Shown: piece after piece, positions 16,450-25,073 of the stretch
How positions within the stretch are numbered: the first letter of the stretch is position 1
How the letters are laid out: every line of letters begins with the position of its first letter
NCBI RefSeq assembly: GCF_047971665.1
Contig: NZ_JBKEAA010000014.1
Coordinates: 83,557-147,556 of the forward strand
Length of the DNA stretch: 64,000 nt
Direction of reading: 5' to 3'
From: Castellaniella sp047971665
GTDB lineage: Bacteria; Pseudomonadota; Gammaproteobacteria; Burkholderiales; Burkholderiaceae_B
Program-made: the position numbers and the translations under genes
Notes under the pieces: generated by a model
Told to the model about the DNA's origin: nothing
The model's database searches: none
The model's input: only the letters and a program-made list of their open reading frames with translations

Positions 16450-19400
16450 TCAGTTCGAGGTTTCGACCTGTTGCAGCGGTTCGCTTTGCGTCTGCGCGAC
16501 CGGCTTGCGCGCGCGTCCCAGAGGTTTGGGCGGTTCGGGCGGCACATAGGGTGTGCTGGACCGGGTTTCGATCATCTGCATGCCGGCAGCCTGCAGGGAA
16601 TCGTCGAGCGAGGGCAGGGCGATCGGGCGGGATGCGTCTGGCGTCCGGGAGGCAACTGGCGCCTTCCGGCCCTCGTCCTGGATCACGACGGCGGCCTCTT
16701 TGGTCTCGATGATCTCGTCCGTTTCGAGGATCTCTTCCGTTTCGAGGGTCTCTTCCGTTTTGGCCTCGAATGCCGTGATGGCTTCGGTGGCCGGGGGGGT
16801 CCCGGTGGTCGCCCGGGGCTCGGCCGAGGGGCGGGGCTCAGGGGCCGGCACGGACTCGACCGATGAGGAGGGCTCGATCACCGGGGCTTCCGCGGCAGGC
16901 GTTTCTTCGGGCGCGACTTCAGCCTGAGCCGGCCCCGATGAGGTCGGCGTATCGGCGGGGCCGGCTTGCGCGGGCCGTTCGACCGGGGACGCATCGGTCA
17001 TCGGTTCGGCGGTGGTTTCGGCCGCCAGTGCTTCGGGATCGAAACGCGGTGTTTCATGCGTTTCGATGGGCGAGGCATGGTCATCCTCGTCCGCCGAGGC
17101 GGTTTCTGTGGACGGCGCATCGGCGCCCTCGCCACTGCGGCGGCCGCGGCGGCCACGACGACGGCGACGCTTGCGTTCCGGATCCGGGCTGTCCAGGGTG
17201 CCGTCGGTCTCGGTGTCCACTGCGGGCCCGGCGACAGAGGTGTCATCGGTCTGCGGTTCGGCCATGGACAGATCTTGCGGCGCCTCAGTCAGGTGACTGG
17301 CATTCGCCTCGGTCCGCGCTTGGGACGCGGTCATTTCGTCCGCCTGCGCGGCGGCCGCTCCAGCGGTCTGGAGGGCGATGGCTTCGTCGGCCTGGACAGT
17401 GGATTCTTCCTGGCGGTTGCGGCTACGGCCACGGCGGTTGCGCCCGCGGCGCGGCTCGGTCGTGGCGCCCTGGGCTTCGGTGGCGCGGGTGGGATCCAGC
17501 TGGATCGGCGCCGAGGCGTCGGCTGGCCGCTCGCGACGCGAAGCGGTCCGGCCGTCCGATCGGGCGGCGCGCTCGGTGCGTTCCTGGCGCTCGCCCCGTT
17601 CACCCCGTTCGCTACGGTTGCGTTCGCTGCGGGGCGAGTCGGCGCGGCGCTCGCCCCGGCGGTTGCCGTTGCGGCCGTTCGCTCCACGCCGGCGGCCATC
17701 GCTGGATTCGCGAGAGGGAGCGGGTGTGGCCGGTTCGGCGGCGACGGGAGCGCTGCTCGCGGAACCCGTGAACCAGCCGAGCAGGCGTTTGATCAGGCCG
17801 CCTTGCGGTGCGGCCGCCGCTGCCGCGGGAGTCCCGGTGGCGCGGGGCGCGCGTTCCACATGGGCCGGCGCCGGCTGGGCGGGCTGGATCCCCTTGACCA
17901 GGGCCTCGGGCCGGGCCTTGTTGGCTTCCTGGTCCTTATTGGGCTGCCAGACGAGTTTGTCCTCGGGTTCCTGCACCAGCTCGAAGCTGGTCTTGTTCTC
18001 GTCCAGGCGCGGATCGTCGTGGCGCAGGCGCTCGATGTGGTGGTGCGGGGTTTCCAGGGATTTGTTCGGGATCAGGACCAGATTGACCTTCAGGCGGGAC
18101 TCGATCTGGCCGATGTCGCGGCGCTTTTCGTTGAGCAGGAAGGTCGCCACATCGACCGGCACCTGCGCGTGCAGGGCGGCGGTGCCTTCCTTCATGGCTT
18201 CTTCCTGGAGCAGGCGCAGCACGTGCAGGGCGCTGGATTCCGCGTCGCGGATCACGCCGGTGCCGGTACAGCGCGGGCAGGTGACGTGCGAGCCTTCGTT
18301 CAGGGCCGGACGCAGGCGCTGGCGGGACAGCTCCATCAGGCCGAAGCGGGAGATCTTGCCCATCTGAACGCGGGCGCGGTCGAAATGCAGGGCGTCACGC
18401 AGGCGCTGTTCGACGGCGCGCTGGTTCTTGCTGTCCTCCATGTCGATGAAGTCGATCACGATCAGGCCGCCCAGGTCGCGCAGCCGCAGCTGGCGGGCAA
18501 CCTCGTCGGCAGCCTCCTGGTTGGTGCGCAGAGCGGTTTCCTCGATGTCGGCCCCGCGCGTCGAGCGCGCGGAGTTGACGTCCACCGCCACCAGGGCCTC
18601 GGTGTGGTCGATCACCACTGCGCCGCCCGAAGGCAGCGTGACCGTGCGCGAGTAGGCGGTCTCGATCTGGTGTTCGATCTGGAAACGGGAGAACAGGGGC
18701 ACGTCGTCACGATAGCGTTTGACGCGACCGACATTGTCGGGCATGACCACGCTCATGAACGCGGTCGCCTGATCGTGGATGTCGTCCGTGTCGATCAGGA
18801 TTTCACCGATTTCCGGCGAGAAATAGTCGCGGATGGCGCGGATGACCAGGCTGGATTCCAGATAGATCAGGATCGGCGCCTTGTTTTCGCGGGCGGCCGC
18901 GTCGATGGCGGTCCAGAGTTGCAGCAGGTAGTTCAGGTCCCATTGCAGTTCCTCGACGCCGCGGCCGATGCCGGCCGTGCGGGCGATCATGCTCATGCCG
19001 GACGGGATTTCCAGCTGGTCCATGGTCTCGCGCAGTTCCTGGCGATCCTCGCCCTCGACGCGGCGCGATACGCCGCCGCCGCGCGGGTTGTTGGGCATCA
19101 GCACCAGATAGCGGCCGGCCAGGGAGATGAAGGTGGTCAGGGCTGCGCCCTTGTTGCCGCGTTCTTCCTTTTCGACCTGGATGATGAGTTCCTGGCCTTC
19201 GGACAGGGCGTCCTGGATGCGGGCGCTGCGCACGTCCACGCCTTCCTTGAAGTAGCTGCGGGCGACTTCCTTGAAGGGCAGGAAGCCGTGGCGGTCTTCC
19301 CCGTAATTGACGAAGCAGGCTTCGAGGCCCGGTTCGATGCGCGTGATGACGCCTTTGTAGATGTTGCCCTTGCGCTGTTCGCGCCCGGCGGTCTCGATAT

Positions 19401-19482
19401 CCAGATCGATGAGTTTCTGGCCATCGACAATCGCGACGCGTAGTTCTTCTTGGTGCGTCGCGTTGAACAGCATGCGTTTCAT
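16450..19482 (-). CDS. rne: Ribonuclease E
   Basis: Essential endoribonuclease of 1010 aa for mRNA decay and rRNA/tRNA processing. The N-terminal catalytic half (about 1-500) has the MKRMLFNATHQEELRVAIVDG start, an S1 RNA-binding domain near residues 35-120, Mg-binding Asp residues in VAVDVNSARS and VIDFIDMED, and the zinc-link CPRC in HVTCPRCTGTGV. The C-terminal half is low-complexity: Arg/Gly/Asn-rich segments (NGRNGNRRGERR, RKRRRRRGRRGRR) suited to RNA binding and long Ala/Glu/Pro/Thr stretches. The final segment EPPKPLGRARKPVAQTQ may be a partner-binding motif. The leader is long (see 19483-19963). Confidence 0.97.
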   Translation of the reverse strand: MKRMLFNATHQEELRVAIVDGQKLIDLDIETAGREQRKGNIYKGVITRIEPGLEACFVNYGEDRHGFLPFKEVARSYFKEGVDVRSARIQDALSEGQELIIQVEKEERGNKGAALTTFISLAGRYLVLMPNNPRGGGVSRRVEGEDRQELRETMDQLEIPSGMSMIARTAGIGRGVEELQWDLNYLLQLWTAIDAAARENKAPILIYLESSLVIRAIRDYFSPEIGEILIDTDDIHDQATAFMSVVMPDNVGRVKRYRDDVPLFSRFQIEHQIETAYSRTVTLPSGGAVVIDHTEALVAVDVNSARSTRGADIEETALRTNQEAADEVARQLRLRDLGGLIVIDFIDMEDSKNQRAVEQRLRDALHFDRARVQMGKISRFGLMELSRQRLRPALNEGSHVTCPRCTGTGVIRDAESSALHVLRLLQEEAMKEGTAALHAQVPVDVATFLLNEKRRDIGQIESRLKVNLVLIPNKSLETPHHHIERLRHDDPRLDENKTSFELVQEPEDKLVWQPNKDQEANKARPEALVKGIQPAQPAPAHVERAPRATGTPAAAAAAPQGGLIKRLLGWFTGSASSAPVAAEPATPAPSRESSDGRRRGANGRNGNRRGERRADSPRSERNRSERGERGERQERTERAARSDGRTASRRERPADASAPIQLDPTRATEAQGATTEPRRGRNRRGRSRNRQEESTVQADEAIALQTAGAAAAQADEMTASQARTEANASHLTEAPQDLSMAEPQTDDTSVAGPAVDTETDGTLDSPDPERKRRRRRGRRGRRSGEGADAPSTETASADEDDHASPIETHETPRFDPEALAAETTAEPMTDASPVERPAQAGPADTPTSSGPAQAEVAPEETPAAEAPVIEPSSSVESVPAPEPRPSAEPRATTGTPPATEAITAFEAKTEETLETEEILETDEIIETKEAAVVIQDEGRKAPVASRTPDASRPIALPSLDDSLQAAGMQMIETRSSTPYVPPEPPKPLGRARKPVAQTQSEPLQQVETSN

Positions 19483-19963
19483 GAGTGGGTTTCTCCGTAG
19501 TCAGGGTGCGCCGGATTCGGCGCACGGCCACGGGTCACTCGGTGTGCGATGCGGCAGTCTGCGAGGGGATCGGTGCGCTGACGAGGTCAGACCGCGCCGG
19601 TCTCCTGGGGAGAGGGCACGGTGCGCCGGGAGGCGCGGGGTTCTGTCAGCAGGGCGGTCAAGAACACGATGGGTGGTTGACGAAAAGATTGCTGGGAACT
19701 GCGGATGCCTGCCGGGGGCGGCATCCGGTGCGGAAGAGCGAGCAGAATCTGCGGCGTCGCACGCGGCCTGGCATCGATTCCGCCGCTCGCGGTAGCACGG
19801 AGGGGCGGGAACCGGGACTGAGCCGGCGACCAAGGACCTGGAGGCTGGAAGTCAGGCAGTACAATGGGGTCCCTGCTGCCCGACGGAGATGCATCCATTG
19901 CGTCTCTACATCAGGCGATTTCCAGCCTCTATGGGCTACTGCGATTATATGCCGCTTTTCCCT
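19483..19963. other. Long rne leader and divergent rne/rluC control region
   Basis: 481 bases without a convincing gene. The minus-strand promoter at 19944-19971 would give rne an untranslated leader of about 450 bases. In E. coli a long rne leader mediates autoregulation by RNase E; a similar role here is inference. Open frames in this region look like antisense or random GC-rich frames. Confidence 0.6.
19860..19865 (+). promoter_or_regulatory. Candidate -10 element of rluC
   Basis: TACAAT on the plus strand, about 100 bases before the chosen rluC start and with no clear -35. If used, the rluC and rne transcripts would overlap at their 5' ends by about 65 bases. Confidence 0.35.
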
Positions 19964-19971
19964 ATGCGCAA
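19944..19971 (-). promoter_or_regulatory. Candidate rne promoter
   Basis: On the minus strand a perfect -10 TATAAT (19949-19944) follows TTGCGC (19971-19966) with a 16-base spacer. The predicted start is near 19937, facing rne. The -10 is strong and the -35 weak. Confidence 0.6.
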
Positions 19972-20923
19972 AATAGTTGATTCTCCGGTTCCGCCGCCCG
20001 CTGTCCGTCAGGTGGTCGTGGGGGTCGAACACGAGGGACAGCGGCTGGACAATTTCCTGCTGAGGCTTTGCAAGGGCGTGCCCAAAAGCCACGTCTACAA
20101 GGCCATCCGTGATGGTCAGGTCCGGGTCAACAAGGGCCGCTGCCGGGCGGAAACCCGTCTGGCCTCCGGCGATACCGTACGTGTTCCGCCGCTGCGACTG
20201 CCCGCGCCCGGCGCGGCGCGGCCGGTGCCGCCGGCCGCCTTCCCCGTGCTGTACGAGGACGCCCATCTGCTGGTGATCGACAAGCCCGCCGGGGTGGCCG
20301 TGCATGGCGGCAGCGGCGTGTCCTTCGGGGTGATCGAACAATTGCGCGCCGCGCGGCCTGGCGAGCGCCTGCTGGAACTGGCGCATCGGCTGGATCGGGA
20401 GACGTCCGGCGTGCTGATGGTGGCGCGCAGCCGCAAGGCCCTGGTGGCCCTGCACGACATGATGCGCGAGAGCCAGGGCCGCAAGCATTATTTTGCGCTG
20501 GTCGTGGGCGACTGGGTCAACGACCGCCAGCATGTTCGCCTGCCGTTGCTCAAATACCTGACGCCGGACGGCGAGCGCCGGGTGCGTGTCGATGCGCTGG
20601 GCAAGCCCGCGCACACCATCATCACGCTGCAGCGCCGCTATGCCGGACACTATTCCCTGGTCGGGGCGGAGCTGCGCACGGGGCGGACCCATCAGATCCG
20701 GGTGCATCTGGCCGCCCAGGGGCATCCGATCGCCGGGGACGAGAAATACGGTCCGGACGCCATCCGGGCGGCGCTGGCCGCCCAGGGCTTCCGGCGCATG
20801 TTTCTGCATGCGCAGCGGCTCGAAATCCCGCATCCGGTCTCGGGCGAGCCCCTGGTTTTCGAGTCTGCGCTGCCCCCGGCCTGCAAGACACTGCTGGACC
20901 GCCTGGAACGGGCGCGCCCATGA
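19964..20923 (+). CDS. rluC: 23S rRNA pseudouridine synthase, RluC type
   Basis: Pseudouridine synthase of 319 aa, the same length as E. coli RluC, which modifies 23S rRNA positions 955, 2504 and 2580. An N-terminal S4 RNA-binding domain (QRLDNFLLRLCKGVPKSHVYKAIRDGQVRVNKGR) precedes the catalytic domain, whose HRLDRETSGVLM contains the catalytic Asp. RTHQIRVHLAAQGHPIAGD is also family-typical. The start is uncertain: ATGs at 19889, 19949 and 19964 are in frame and none has a good ribosome-binding site; 19964 best matches family length. The stop overlaps the next gene by 4 bases. Confidence 0.92.
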   Translation: MRKIVDSPVPPPAVRQVVVGVEHEGQRLDNFLLRLCKGVPKSHVYKAIRDGQVRVNKGRCRAETRLASGDTVRVPPLRLPAPGAARPVPPAAFPVLYEDAHLLVIDKPAGVAVHGGSGVSFGVIEQLRAARPGERLLELAHRLDRETSGVLMVARSRKALVALHDMMRESQGRKHYFALVVGDWVNDRQHVRLPLLKYLTPDGERRVRVDALGKPAHTIITLQRRYAGHYSLVGAELRTGRTHQIRVHLAAQGHPIAGDEKYGPDAIRAALAAQGFRRMFLHAQRLEIPHPVSGEPLVFESALPPACKTLLDRLERARP

Positions 20924-21669
20924 TGTCCGCCGGGCAGCCGGATGAACCCGGATCGCCGGGAGCACAGAATTCATTGAACGCGCCGACACGGCGGGACGAA
21001 CAGACGTCGCCGAAAAAGCGGTACGCCGCCGTGATTTTCGATTGGGACGGCACATTGCTGGATTCCACGCATCACATCGTCGGGGCGTTGCTGGGCGCTA
21101 GCCGGGATCTGGGCCTGCGTGTACCGACCCGTGAAGAGGCGGGCTGGGTCATCGGGCTGTCGTTGCAGGCGGCGCTGTACCGGCTGGTCCCGGACCTGGA
21201 CGAGGATCGCGTGGATGCGTTCATTGACCGCTACCGGACGCATTTCATGGCGCTGCAACATGAAATGCACCTGTTCGAGGGGCAGGCGCAGCTGTTGCAC
21301 GACCTGCATGCCGGCGGAGTGGTGCTGGGCGTGGCCACGGGCAAAAGCCGGCGAGGGCTGAACGATTCGATCGAGCGGCTGGGCCTGCGCGACCTGTTTC
21401 GCGCCACGCGCACGGCGGACGAGGCACGCGGCAAGCCGGATCCCGACATGCTGCTGCAATTGCTGGCCGAGCTGGATCTGGGACCCGGGTCGGTGCTGAT
21501 GGTGGGCGACACGACCCATGACGTCCTGATGGCGCATGCGGCAGGAGTGGACAGCCTGGCCGTGTCCTACGGCGCGCATGCGCCGTCCCTGTTGGAATCC
21601 GCGCAGCCGACGGCGCTGGTGGCGACGGTGCCGGATATGCAGGCATGGATCCGGGCGCGGACGATCTGA
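20920..21669 (+). CDS. HAD-superfamily hydrolase, phosphoglycolate phosphatase-like
   Basis: HAD phosphatase of 249 aa. Motif I is VIFDWDGTLLDS (nucleophile Asp and acid/base Asp), motif II is GVATGKS, motif III Lys lies in ARGKPDPDMLL, and motif IV is LMVGDTTHDVLMA. The cap is small and helical, as in Gph-like enzymes. The first 33 residues are polar and probably disordered. It is coupled to rluC by ATGA, a pairing common in related genomes. The substrate is unproven; phosphoglycolate is one option. Confidence 0.9.
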   Translation: MMSAGQPDEPGSPGAQNSLNAPTRRDEQTSPKKRYAAVIFDWDGTLLDSTHHIVGALLGASRDLGLRVPTREEAGWVIGLSLQAALYRLVPDLDEDRVDAFIDRYRTHFMALQHEMHLFEGQAQLLHDLHAGGVVLGVATGKSRRGLNDSIERLGLRDLFRATRTADEARGKPDPDMLLQLLAELDLGPGSVLMVGDTTHDVLMAHAAGVDSLAVSYGAHAPSLLESAQPTALVATVPDMQAWIRARTI

Positions 21670-21687
21670 GCGTTCCGGGAGGGCGGT

Positions 21688-21724
21688 CACATTTCTTTTA
21701 ACCAGGGATCACGATTCTTTTAAC
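21688..21724 (+). promoter_or_regulatory. Direct repeat upstream of msrP, candidate operator
   Basis: CACATTTCTTTTAAC (21688-21702) and CACGATTCTTTTAAC (21710-21724) match at 13 of 15 positions and are exactly 22 bases apart, about two helical turns. That suits a dimeric OmpR-type response regulator. The second copy overlaps the candidate -35. Confidence 0.5.
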
Positions 21725-21749
21725 TTTTCCGCGCCGCACTCTTTATATA
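21720..21749 (+). promoter_or_regulatory. Candidate msrPQ promoter
   Basis: TTAACT (21720-21725), an 18-base spacer and TATATA (21744-21749). It lies about 100 bases before msrP in an AT-rich stretch that stands out from the surrounding GC-rich DNA. Confidence 0.5.
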
Positions 21750-21852
21750 CTTCAACTATGCGTTCGGACGGACGATTCCCCGGGAGCGCGGTTTTCTTCC
21801 GATGGCGATTCAAGCACCGAATTCTTATCAGCCTTTCTGCAGACGGATCACC

Positions 21853-22809
21853 ATGCGCGCACCCTGGGATATCGGTATCCAACCCTCCGAAATCACGCCC
21901 GAGTCCGTCTGGCAGGCGCGACGTTGCTGGTTGCAGCAGGCGGCATGGGGGACGCTGGCGCTGAGTACGGCGGGTCTGGCCCGGGCTGAAAATGCGCCTG
22001 AATGGCCTCCTCTGCCAGCCCCGCGCGGCCCCCGCTGGTCGGTCGACGAACCGCTCAATACCTGGCAGGAAATCACCACCTACAATAATTTTTACGAGTT
22101 CGGTACCGGCAAGAGCGACCCGGCTGAATATGCAGGGCGGATGCGGCTGACACCCTGGACCGTGCGGATCGACGGCGCCGTGCGCAAGCCCCTGACGCTG
22201 GATGTGGACGCGCTGCGCCGCCTGGCGCCCTTGGAGGAACGTGTCTACCGGCTGCGCTGTGTCGAGGCCTGGTCAATGGTGGTGCCCTGGACCGGGTATT
22301 CGCTGTCCAGTCTGCTGCGCCAGGTCGAACCGACCGAGGAGGCCCGCTATGTCGTGTTCACCACGGCCGTGCAGCTCGACATCATGCCTGGCGTGGCCGA
22401 TCGCATCCTGGACTGGCCCTATGTCGAGGGCCTGCGCATGGACGAGGCCATGCATCCGCTGACGCTGCTGACCTTCGGAGTCTATGGTCGCACCCTGCCG
22501 CCGCAGAATGGCGCGCCTCTGCGCGTGGTCATCCCCTGGAAATACGGTTTCAAGTCAGCCAAGTCCCTGGTCGGCATCCGGCTGCAGTCGGAGCCGCCGG
22601 TGACCAGCTGGATGCGCGCCGCTCCCTCGGAATACGGGTTCTACGCCAATGTGAACCCCGCCGTGCCGCATCCCCGCTGGAGCCAGGAAACCGAGCGGCG
22701 CATCGGGGCGGGCTTTTTCTCGTCTCGTCTGCCGACCCATCCTTTCAATGGCTATGCCGAGGCCGTGGCCGGGTTGTACAAGGGCATGGATCTGGCGCGC
22801 AATTTCTGA
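21853..22809 (+). CDS. msrP: Protein-methionine-sulfoxide reductase, molybdopterin catalytic subunit
   Basis: Periplasmic molybdoenzyme (YedY) that repairs oxidised methionines in envelope proteins with electrons from MsrQ. It has 318 aa. The conserved N-terminus (IQPSEITPESVW) is followed by a Tat-type signal with twin Arg23-Arg24 (ARRCWLQQAAW) and a hydrophobic stretch ending near LARAE; the motif lacks the usual Phe. The molybdenum-ligating Cys136 is in LRCVEAWSMVVPW. VIPWKYGFKSAKSLVGI is the cofactor-binding region. The ATG at 21853 is preferred over 21802 because family members begin near here. It overlaps msrQ by one base. Confidence 0.95.
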   Translation: MRAPWDIGIQPSEITPESVWQARRCWLQQAAWGTLALSTAGLARAENAPEWPPLPAPRGPRWSVDEPLNTWQEITTYNNFYEFGTGKSDPAEYAGRMRLTPWTVRIDGAVRKPLTLDVDALRRLAPLEERVYRLRCVEAWSMVVPWTGYSLSSLLRQVEPTEEARYVVFTTAVQLDIMPGVADRILDWPYVEGLRMDEAMHPLTLLTFGVYGRTLPPQNGAPLRVVIPWKYGFKSAKSLVGIRLQSEPPVTSWMRAAPSEYGFYANVNPAVPHPRWSQETERRIGAGFFSSRLPTHPFNGYAEAVAGLYKGMDLARNF

Positions 22810-23438
22810 TGAAGGCTCGCAAAGACAGCGGGCGCGTCATGGCGTCGGGAGGCGAGTGGTTGCTGGGCGCTTGCGTGCATGCCTTTGGCCTGTTCCCTTT
22901 CCTGCGCTGGATCGTCCTGGGCGCGATCGGGACGTTGAGCGCCAATCCGCAGGAATTCCTCATCCGTTCTTCCGGTCTCTGGGCGCTGGTGCTGCTGTGG
23001 GTCACGCTGGCGGTGACCCCGGCGCGCTGGCTGGGCTGGGGCCGCCTGTTGCGTCATCGGCGCAAGCTGGGTCTGTACGCCTTTTTTTATACCGTGCTGC
23101 ATGTGCTGGCCTGGGCGGTCTGGGACCGGGGCGCCGTGCTCGCCTCAATGTGGACGGATCTCTGGCGACGCGATTTCATCGGGATCGGCGCGCTGGCCGT
23201 GCTGTGTCTGGCGCCGCTTGCCATCACTTCCACCCAGGGCTGGATGCGGCGTCTGGGTCGTGACTGGAAGCGCCTGCACCGGCTGGTCTATCCGGCGGCC
23301 ATTCTGTCGGCGCTGCATTTCGACTGGATGCGGGCGGGCAAGAACGATTTTCAGGAGCCGCGCCTGTATGCCCTGGTCCTGGCCTTGCTGCTGGCGATAC
23401 GCCTGCCGGGGTGGTGGCGGAACTGGCGCCGATCCTAG
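22809..23438 (+). CDS. msrQ: Protein-methionine-sulfoxide reductase, heme-binding membrane subunit
   Basis: Integral membrane cytochrome b-type protein of 209 aa with about six hydrophobic segments. It passes electrons from the quinone pool or flavin reductases to MsrP. Conserved His residues for heme appear in YTVLHVLAWAVWD and RLHRLVYPAAILSALHFDW. Its start overlaps the msrP stop (TGATG), so the pair is translationally coupled. Confidence 0.93.
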   Translation: MKARKDSGRVMASGGEWLLGACVHAFGLFPFLRWIVLGAIGTLSANPQEFLIRSSGLWALVLLWVTLAVTPARWLGWGRLLRHRRKLGLYAFFYTVLHVLAWAVWDRGAVLASMWTDLWRRDFIGIGALAVLCLAPLAITSTQGWMRRLGRDWKRLHRLVYPAAILSALHFDWMRAGKNDFQEPRLYALVLALLLAIRLPGWWRNWRRS

Positions 23439-23479
23439 GCCGGGCGTGACGAGCCAGGTCTGCGCCTGAGGGGGCTGAG

Positions 23480-23529
23480 CCATGCATGAGGCGCCGGGTC
23501 TGCGCATGCGGCGCCTGAATCGTGCATGG
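23480..23529. terminator. Imperfect stem-loop between convergent msrQ and methyltransferase gene
   Basis: CCATGCA...GGCGCC pairs with GGCGCC...TGCATGG (arms 23480-23495 and 23510-23529, with internal mismatched bases). It lies in the 102-bp convergent gap and has no T-run. Terminator function is inferred. Confidence 0.35.
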
Positions 23530-23540
23530 GGGCGGGGAGA

Positions 23541-24248
23541 TCAGCTGGCCAGGTAGAGGAACAGCGTGGGTTTGCGGTCGAAATCCGGAGGGCCGGCCTT
23601 GCGCCATTGGGCGATGGTGCGTGTGGCAATGGTCTCGTCGTCGCAGGTCAATGCGCTGGCGATGCACAGCCGGGTCGTGTCGCGCAGGGTGCGCAGCAGG
23701 GCCTCGAACAATGCCACGTTGCGGTATGGGGTTTCGATCAGGATCTGGGTCTGCTGCTGCTTGTGCGAGAGGGATTCCCAGGCGCGCAGCTGGGCGTCGC
23801 GTTCGTGTGCCTTGACCGGCGCGTAGCCATGGAAGGCAAAGCGCTGGCCTTGCAGGCCGCTGGCCATCAGGCCCAGCATGATGGACGAGGGGCCCGTCCA
23901 GGGGATGACCCGGAGATGGGCCGCGTGCGCCTGCGCCACGACCAGGGCGCCGGGGTCCGCGACGGCCGGGCAGCCAGCCTCGGAGACCAGACCGATATCC
24001 TGGCCGGAGGGCACGGCTGCCAGCCAGGCGCGGATTTCGCCTGCCTGCGTGTCCGCTTTCAGGGTGTGGATGGTGATCTCCTGGAGCGGCACGGCGGTTT
24101 CGATCAGTTTCAGGAAAGCGCGTGCCGATTTTGCGTTCTCGGCGATGAAATAACGCAGCGTGGCCGTCAGTTCGCTGGCGGCCAGGGGCAGCCAGCGGGC
24201 CGGATCCGATTGGCCCAGGCCGACAGGGATCAGATGCAGGGTGGTCAT
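23541..24248 (-). CDS. SAM-dependent methyltransferase, RsmI-like tetrapyrrole-methylase fold
   Basis: Protein of 235 aa of the RsmI/tetrapyrrole methylase superfamily. It has the N-terminal strand LHLIPVGLG, the SAM-site segment DIGLVSEAGCPAVADPG, VIPWTGPSSIMLGLMASGL and a C-terminal QTQILIETPYRN region as in RsmI. It is shorter than typical RsmI (about 285 aa), so it may be a paralogue rather than the 16S rRNA C1402 methyltransferase. The ATG at 24248 overlaps the Maf stop by 4 bases; an upstream start at 24308 adds non-conserved residues. Confidence 0.85.
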   Translation of the reverse strand: MTTLHLIPVGLGQSDPARWLPLAASELTATLRYFIAENAKSARAFLKLIETAVPLQEITIHTLKADTQAGEIRAWLAAVPSGQDIGLVSEAGCPAVADPGALVVAQAHAAHLRVIPWTGPSSIMLGLMASGLQGQRFAFHGYAPVKAHERDAQLRAWESLSHKQQQTQILIETPYRNVALFEALLRTLRDTTRLCIASALTCDDETIATRTIAQWRKAGPPDFDRKPTLFLYLAS

Positions 24249-24838
24249 GGTTCGATCTCGGGGTGGGTGGCCAGCGGCTCCAGGCCGAAGATCCGCAGCA
24301 TGCGGCACAGGGCGATCAGGGGCAAGCCGATCAGCGCGCTGGGGTCATCGCTGCGCATCCGTTCCATCAGGGCGATGCCCAGCTGTTCAGCCTTGGCGCT
24401 GCCCGCGGTGTCGAACGGCTGCTCGACCCGCAGGTAGTGTTCGATCCGGGCATCGTCCAGGACCAGGAATCGGCATTCCGTCGATACCTGCTCCAGCAGA
24501 TGCCGATGCCCGTCGGTCACGCACAGGGCCGTGTGGAACAGGACATCGTGGCCGCCGAATTGGCGCAACTGCGCATGGGCGGCCTCGAAGGTCCCCGGCT
24601 TGCCGACGGGTCGGCCCTGGAACACGGCGACCTGATCGGAGCCGATCACCAGAGCGCCTGGATGGCGCGCGGCGATCACGGCGGCTTTTTCCTGCGCCAG
24701 GCGCAGGGACAGGTCGAGCGGCGATTCGCCCGGGCGCGGACTTTCGTCGATGTCCGGAGATTGGACGGAAAAGGGCAGTTTCAGCCGTTGCAGCAGAGCA
24801 CGGCGGTAGGGTGAGCTGGAGGCCAGTATGAGCGGCAT
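24245..24838 (-). CDS. Maf-family nucleotide pyrophosphatase, YceF type
   Basis: Protein of 197 aa that hydrolyses non-canonical nucleoside triphosphates; the YceF subgroup prefers 7-methyl-GTP. Conserved features are LILASSSPYRRALL at the N-terminus, DIDESPRPGESP, VIGSDQVAVFQGRPVGKPG and a C-terminal GSAKAEQLGIALMERM loop. It diverges from yceD across a 235-base gap and is co-translated with the methyltransferase gene. Confidence 0.92.
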   Translation of the reverse strand: MPLILASSSPYRRALLQRLKLPFSVQSPDIDESPRPGESPLDLSLRLAQEKAAVIAARHPGALVIGSDQVAVFQGRPVGKPGTFEAAHAQLRQFGGHDVLFHTALCVTDGHRHLLEQVSTECRFLVLDDARIEHYLRVEQPFDTAGSAKAEQLGIALMERMRSDDPSALIGLPLIALCRMLRIFGLEPLATHPEIEP

Positions 24839-25017
24839 GGGAGAAATCCTGGTGAGCGTCCGCCAGTGTACCGTGCGGGCTGTCCGTGTTCCGCTGTCCG
24901 CCCTTCGTCGAGGCTACCCGCAGTACTTCGTCGAGGCCACCCGCAGTATCCAGCCGGATCTGCCGATTGCGCACAGGCCGGCCCTGCCTTCGTTGCGCCA
25001 TGCAAGGGAGTGCACAT

Positions 25018-25046
25018 TGACCTTGAACCTTCAAATCAAGTATCAT
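25018..25046 (+). promoter_or_regulatory. Sigma-70-type promoter of yceD-rpmF-plsX-fab operon
   Basis: TTGACC (25018-25023), a 17-base spacer and TATCAT (25041-25046), ending 28 bases before the yceD ATG. Optimal spacing and two near-consensus hexamers make this one of the clearest promoters in the window. Confidence 0.75.
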
Positions 25047-25073
25047 CCAAGGTTTTTCCGAGCAACAAATTTC

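Noticed and set aside
16966..19443. An 825-codon open frame on the plus strand
   Set aside because: It is fully antisense to rne and rich in Gly, Arg and Ala with no known motif, so a shadow frame.
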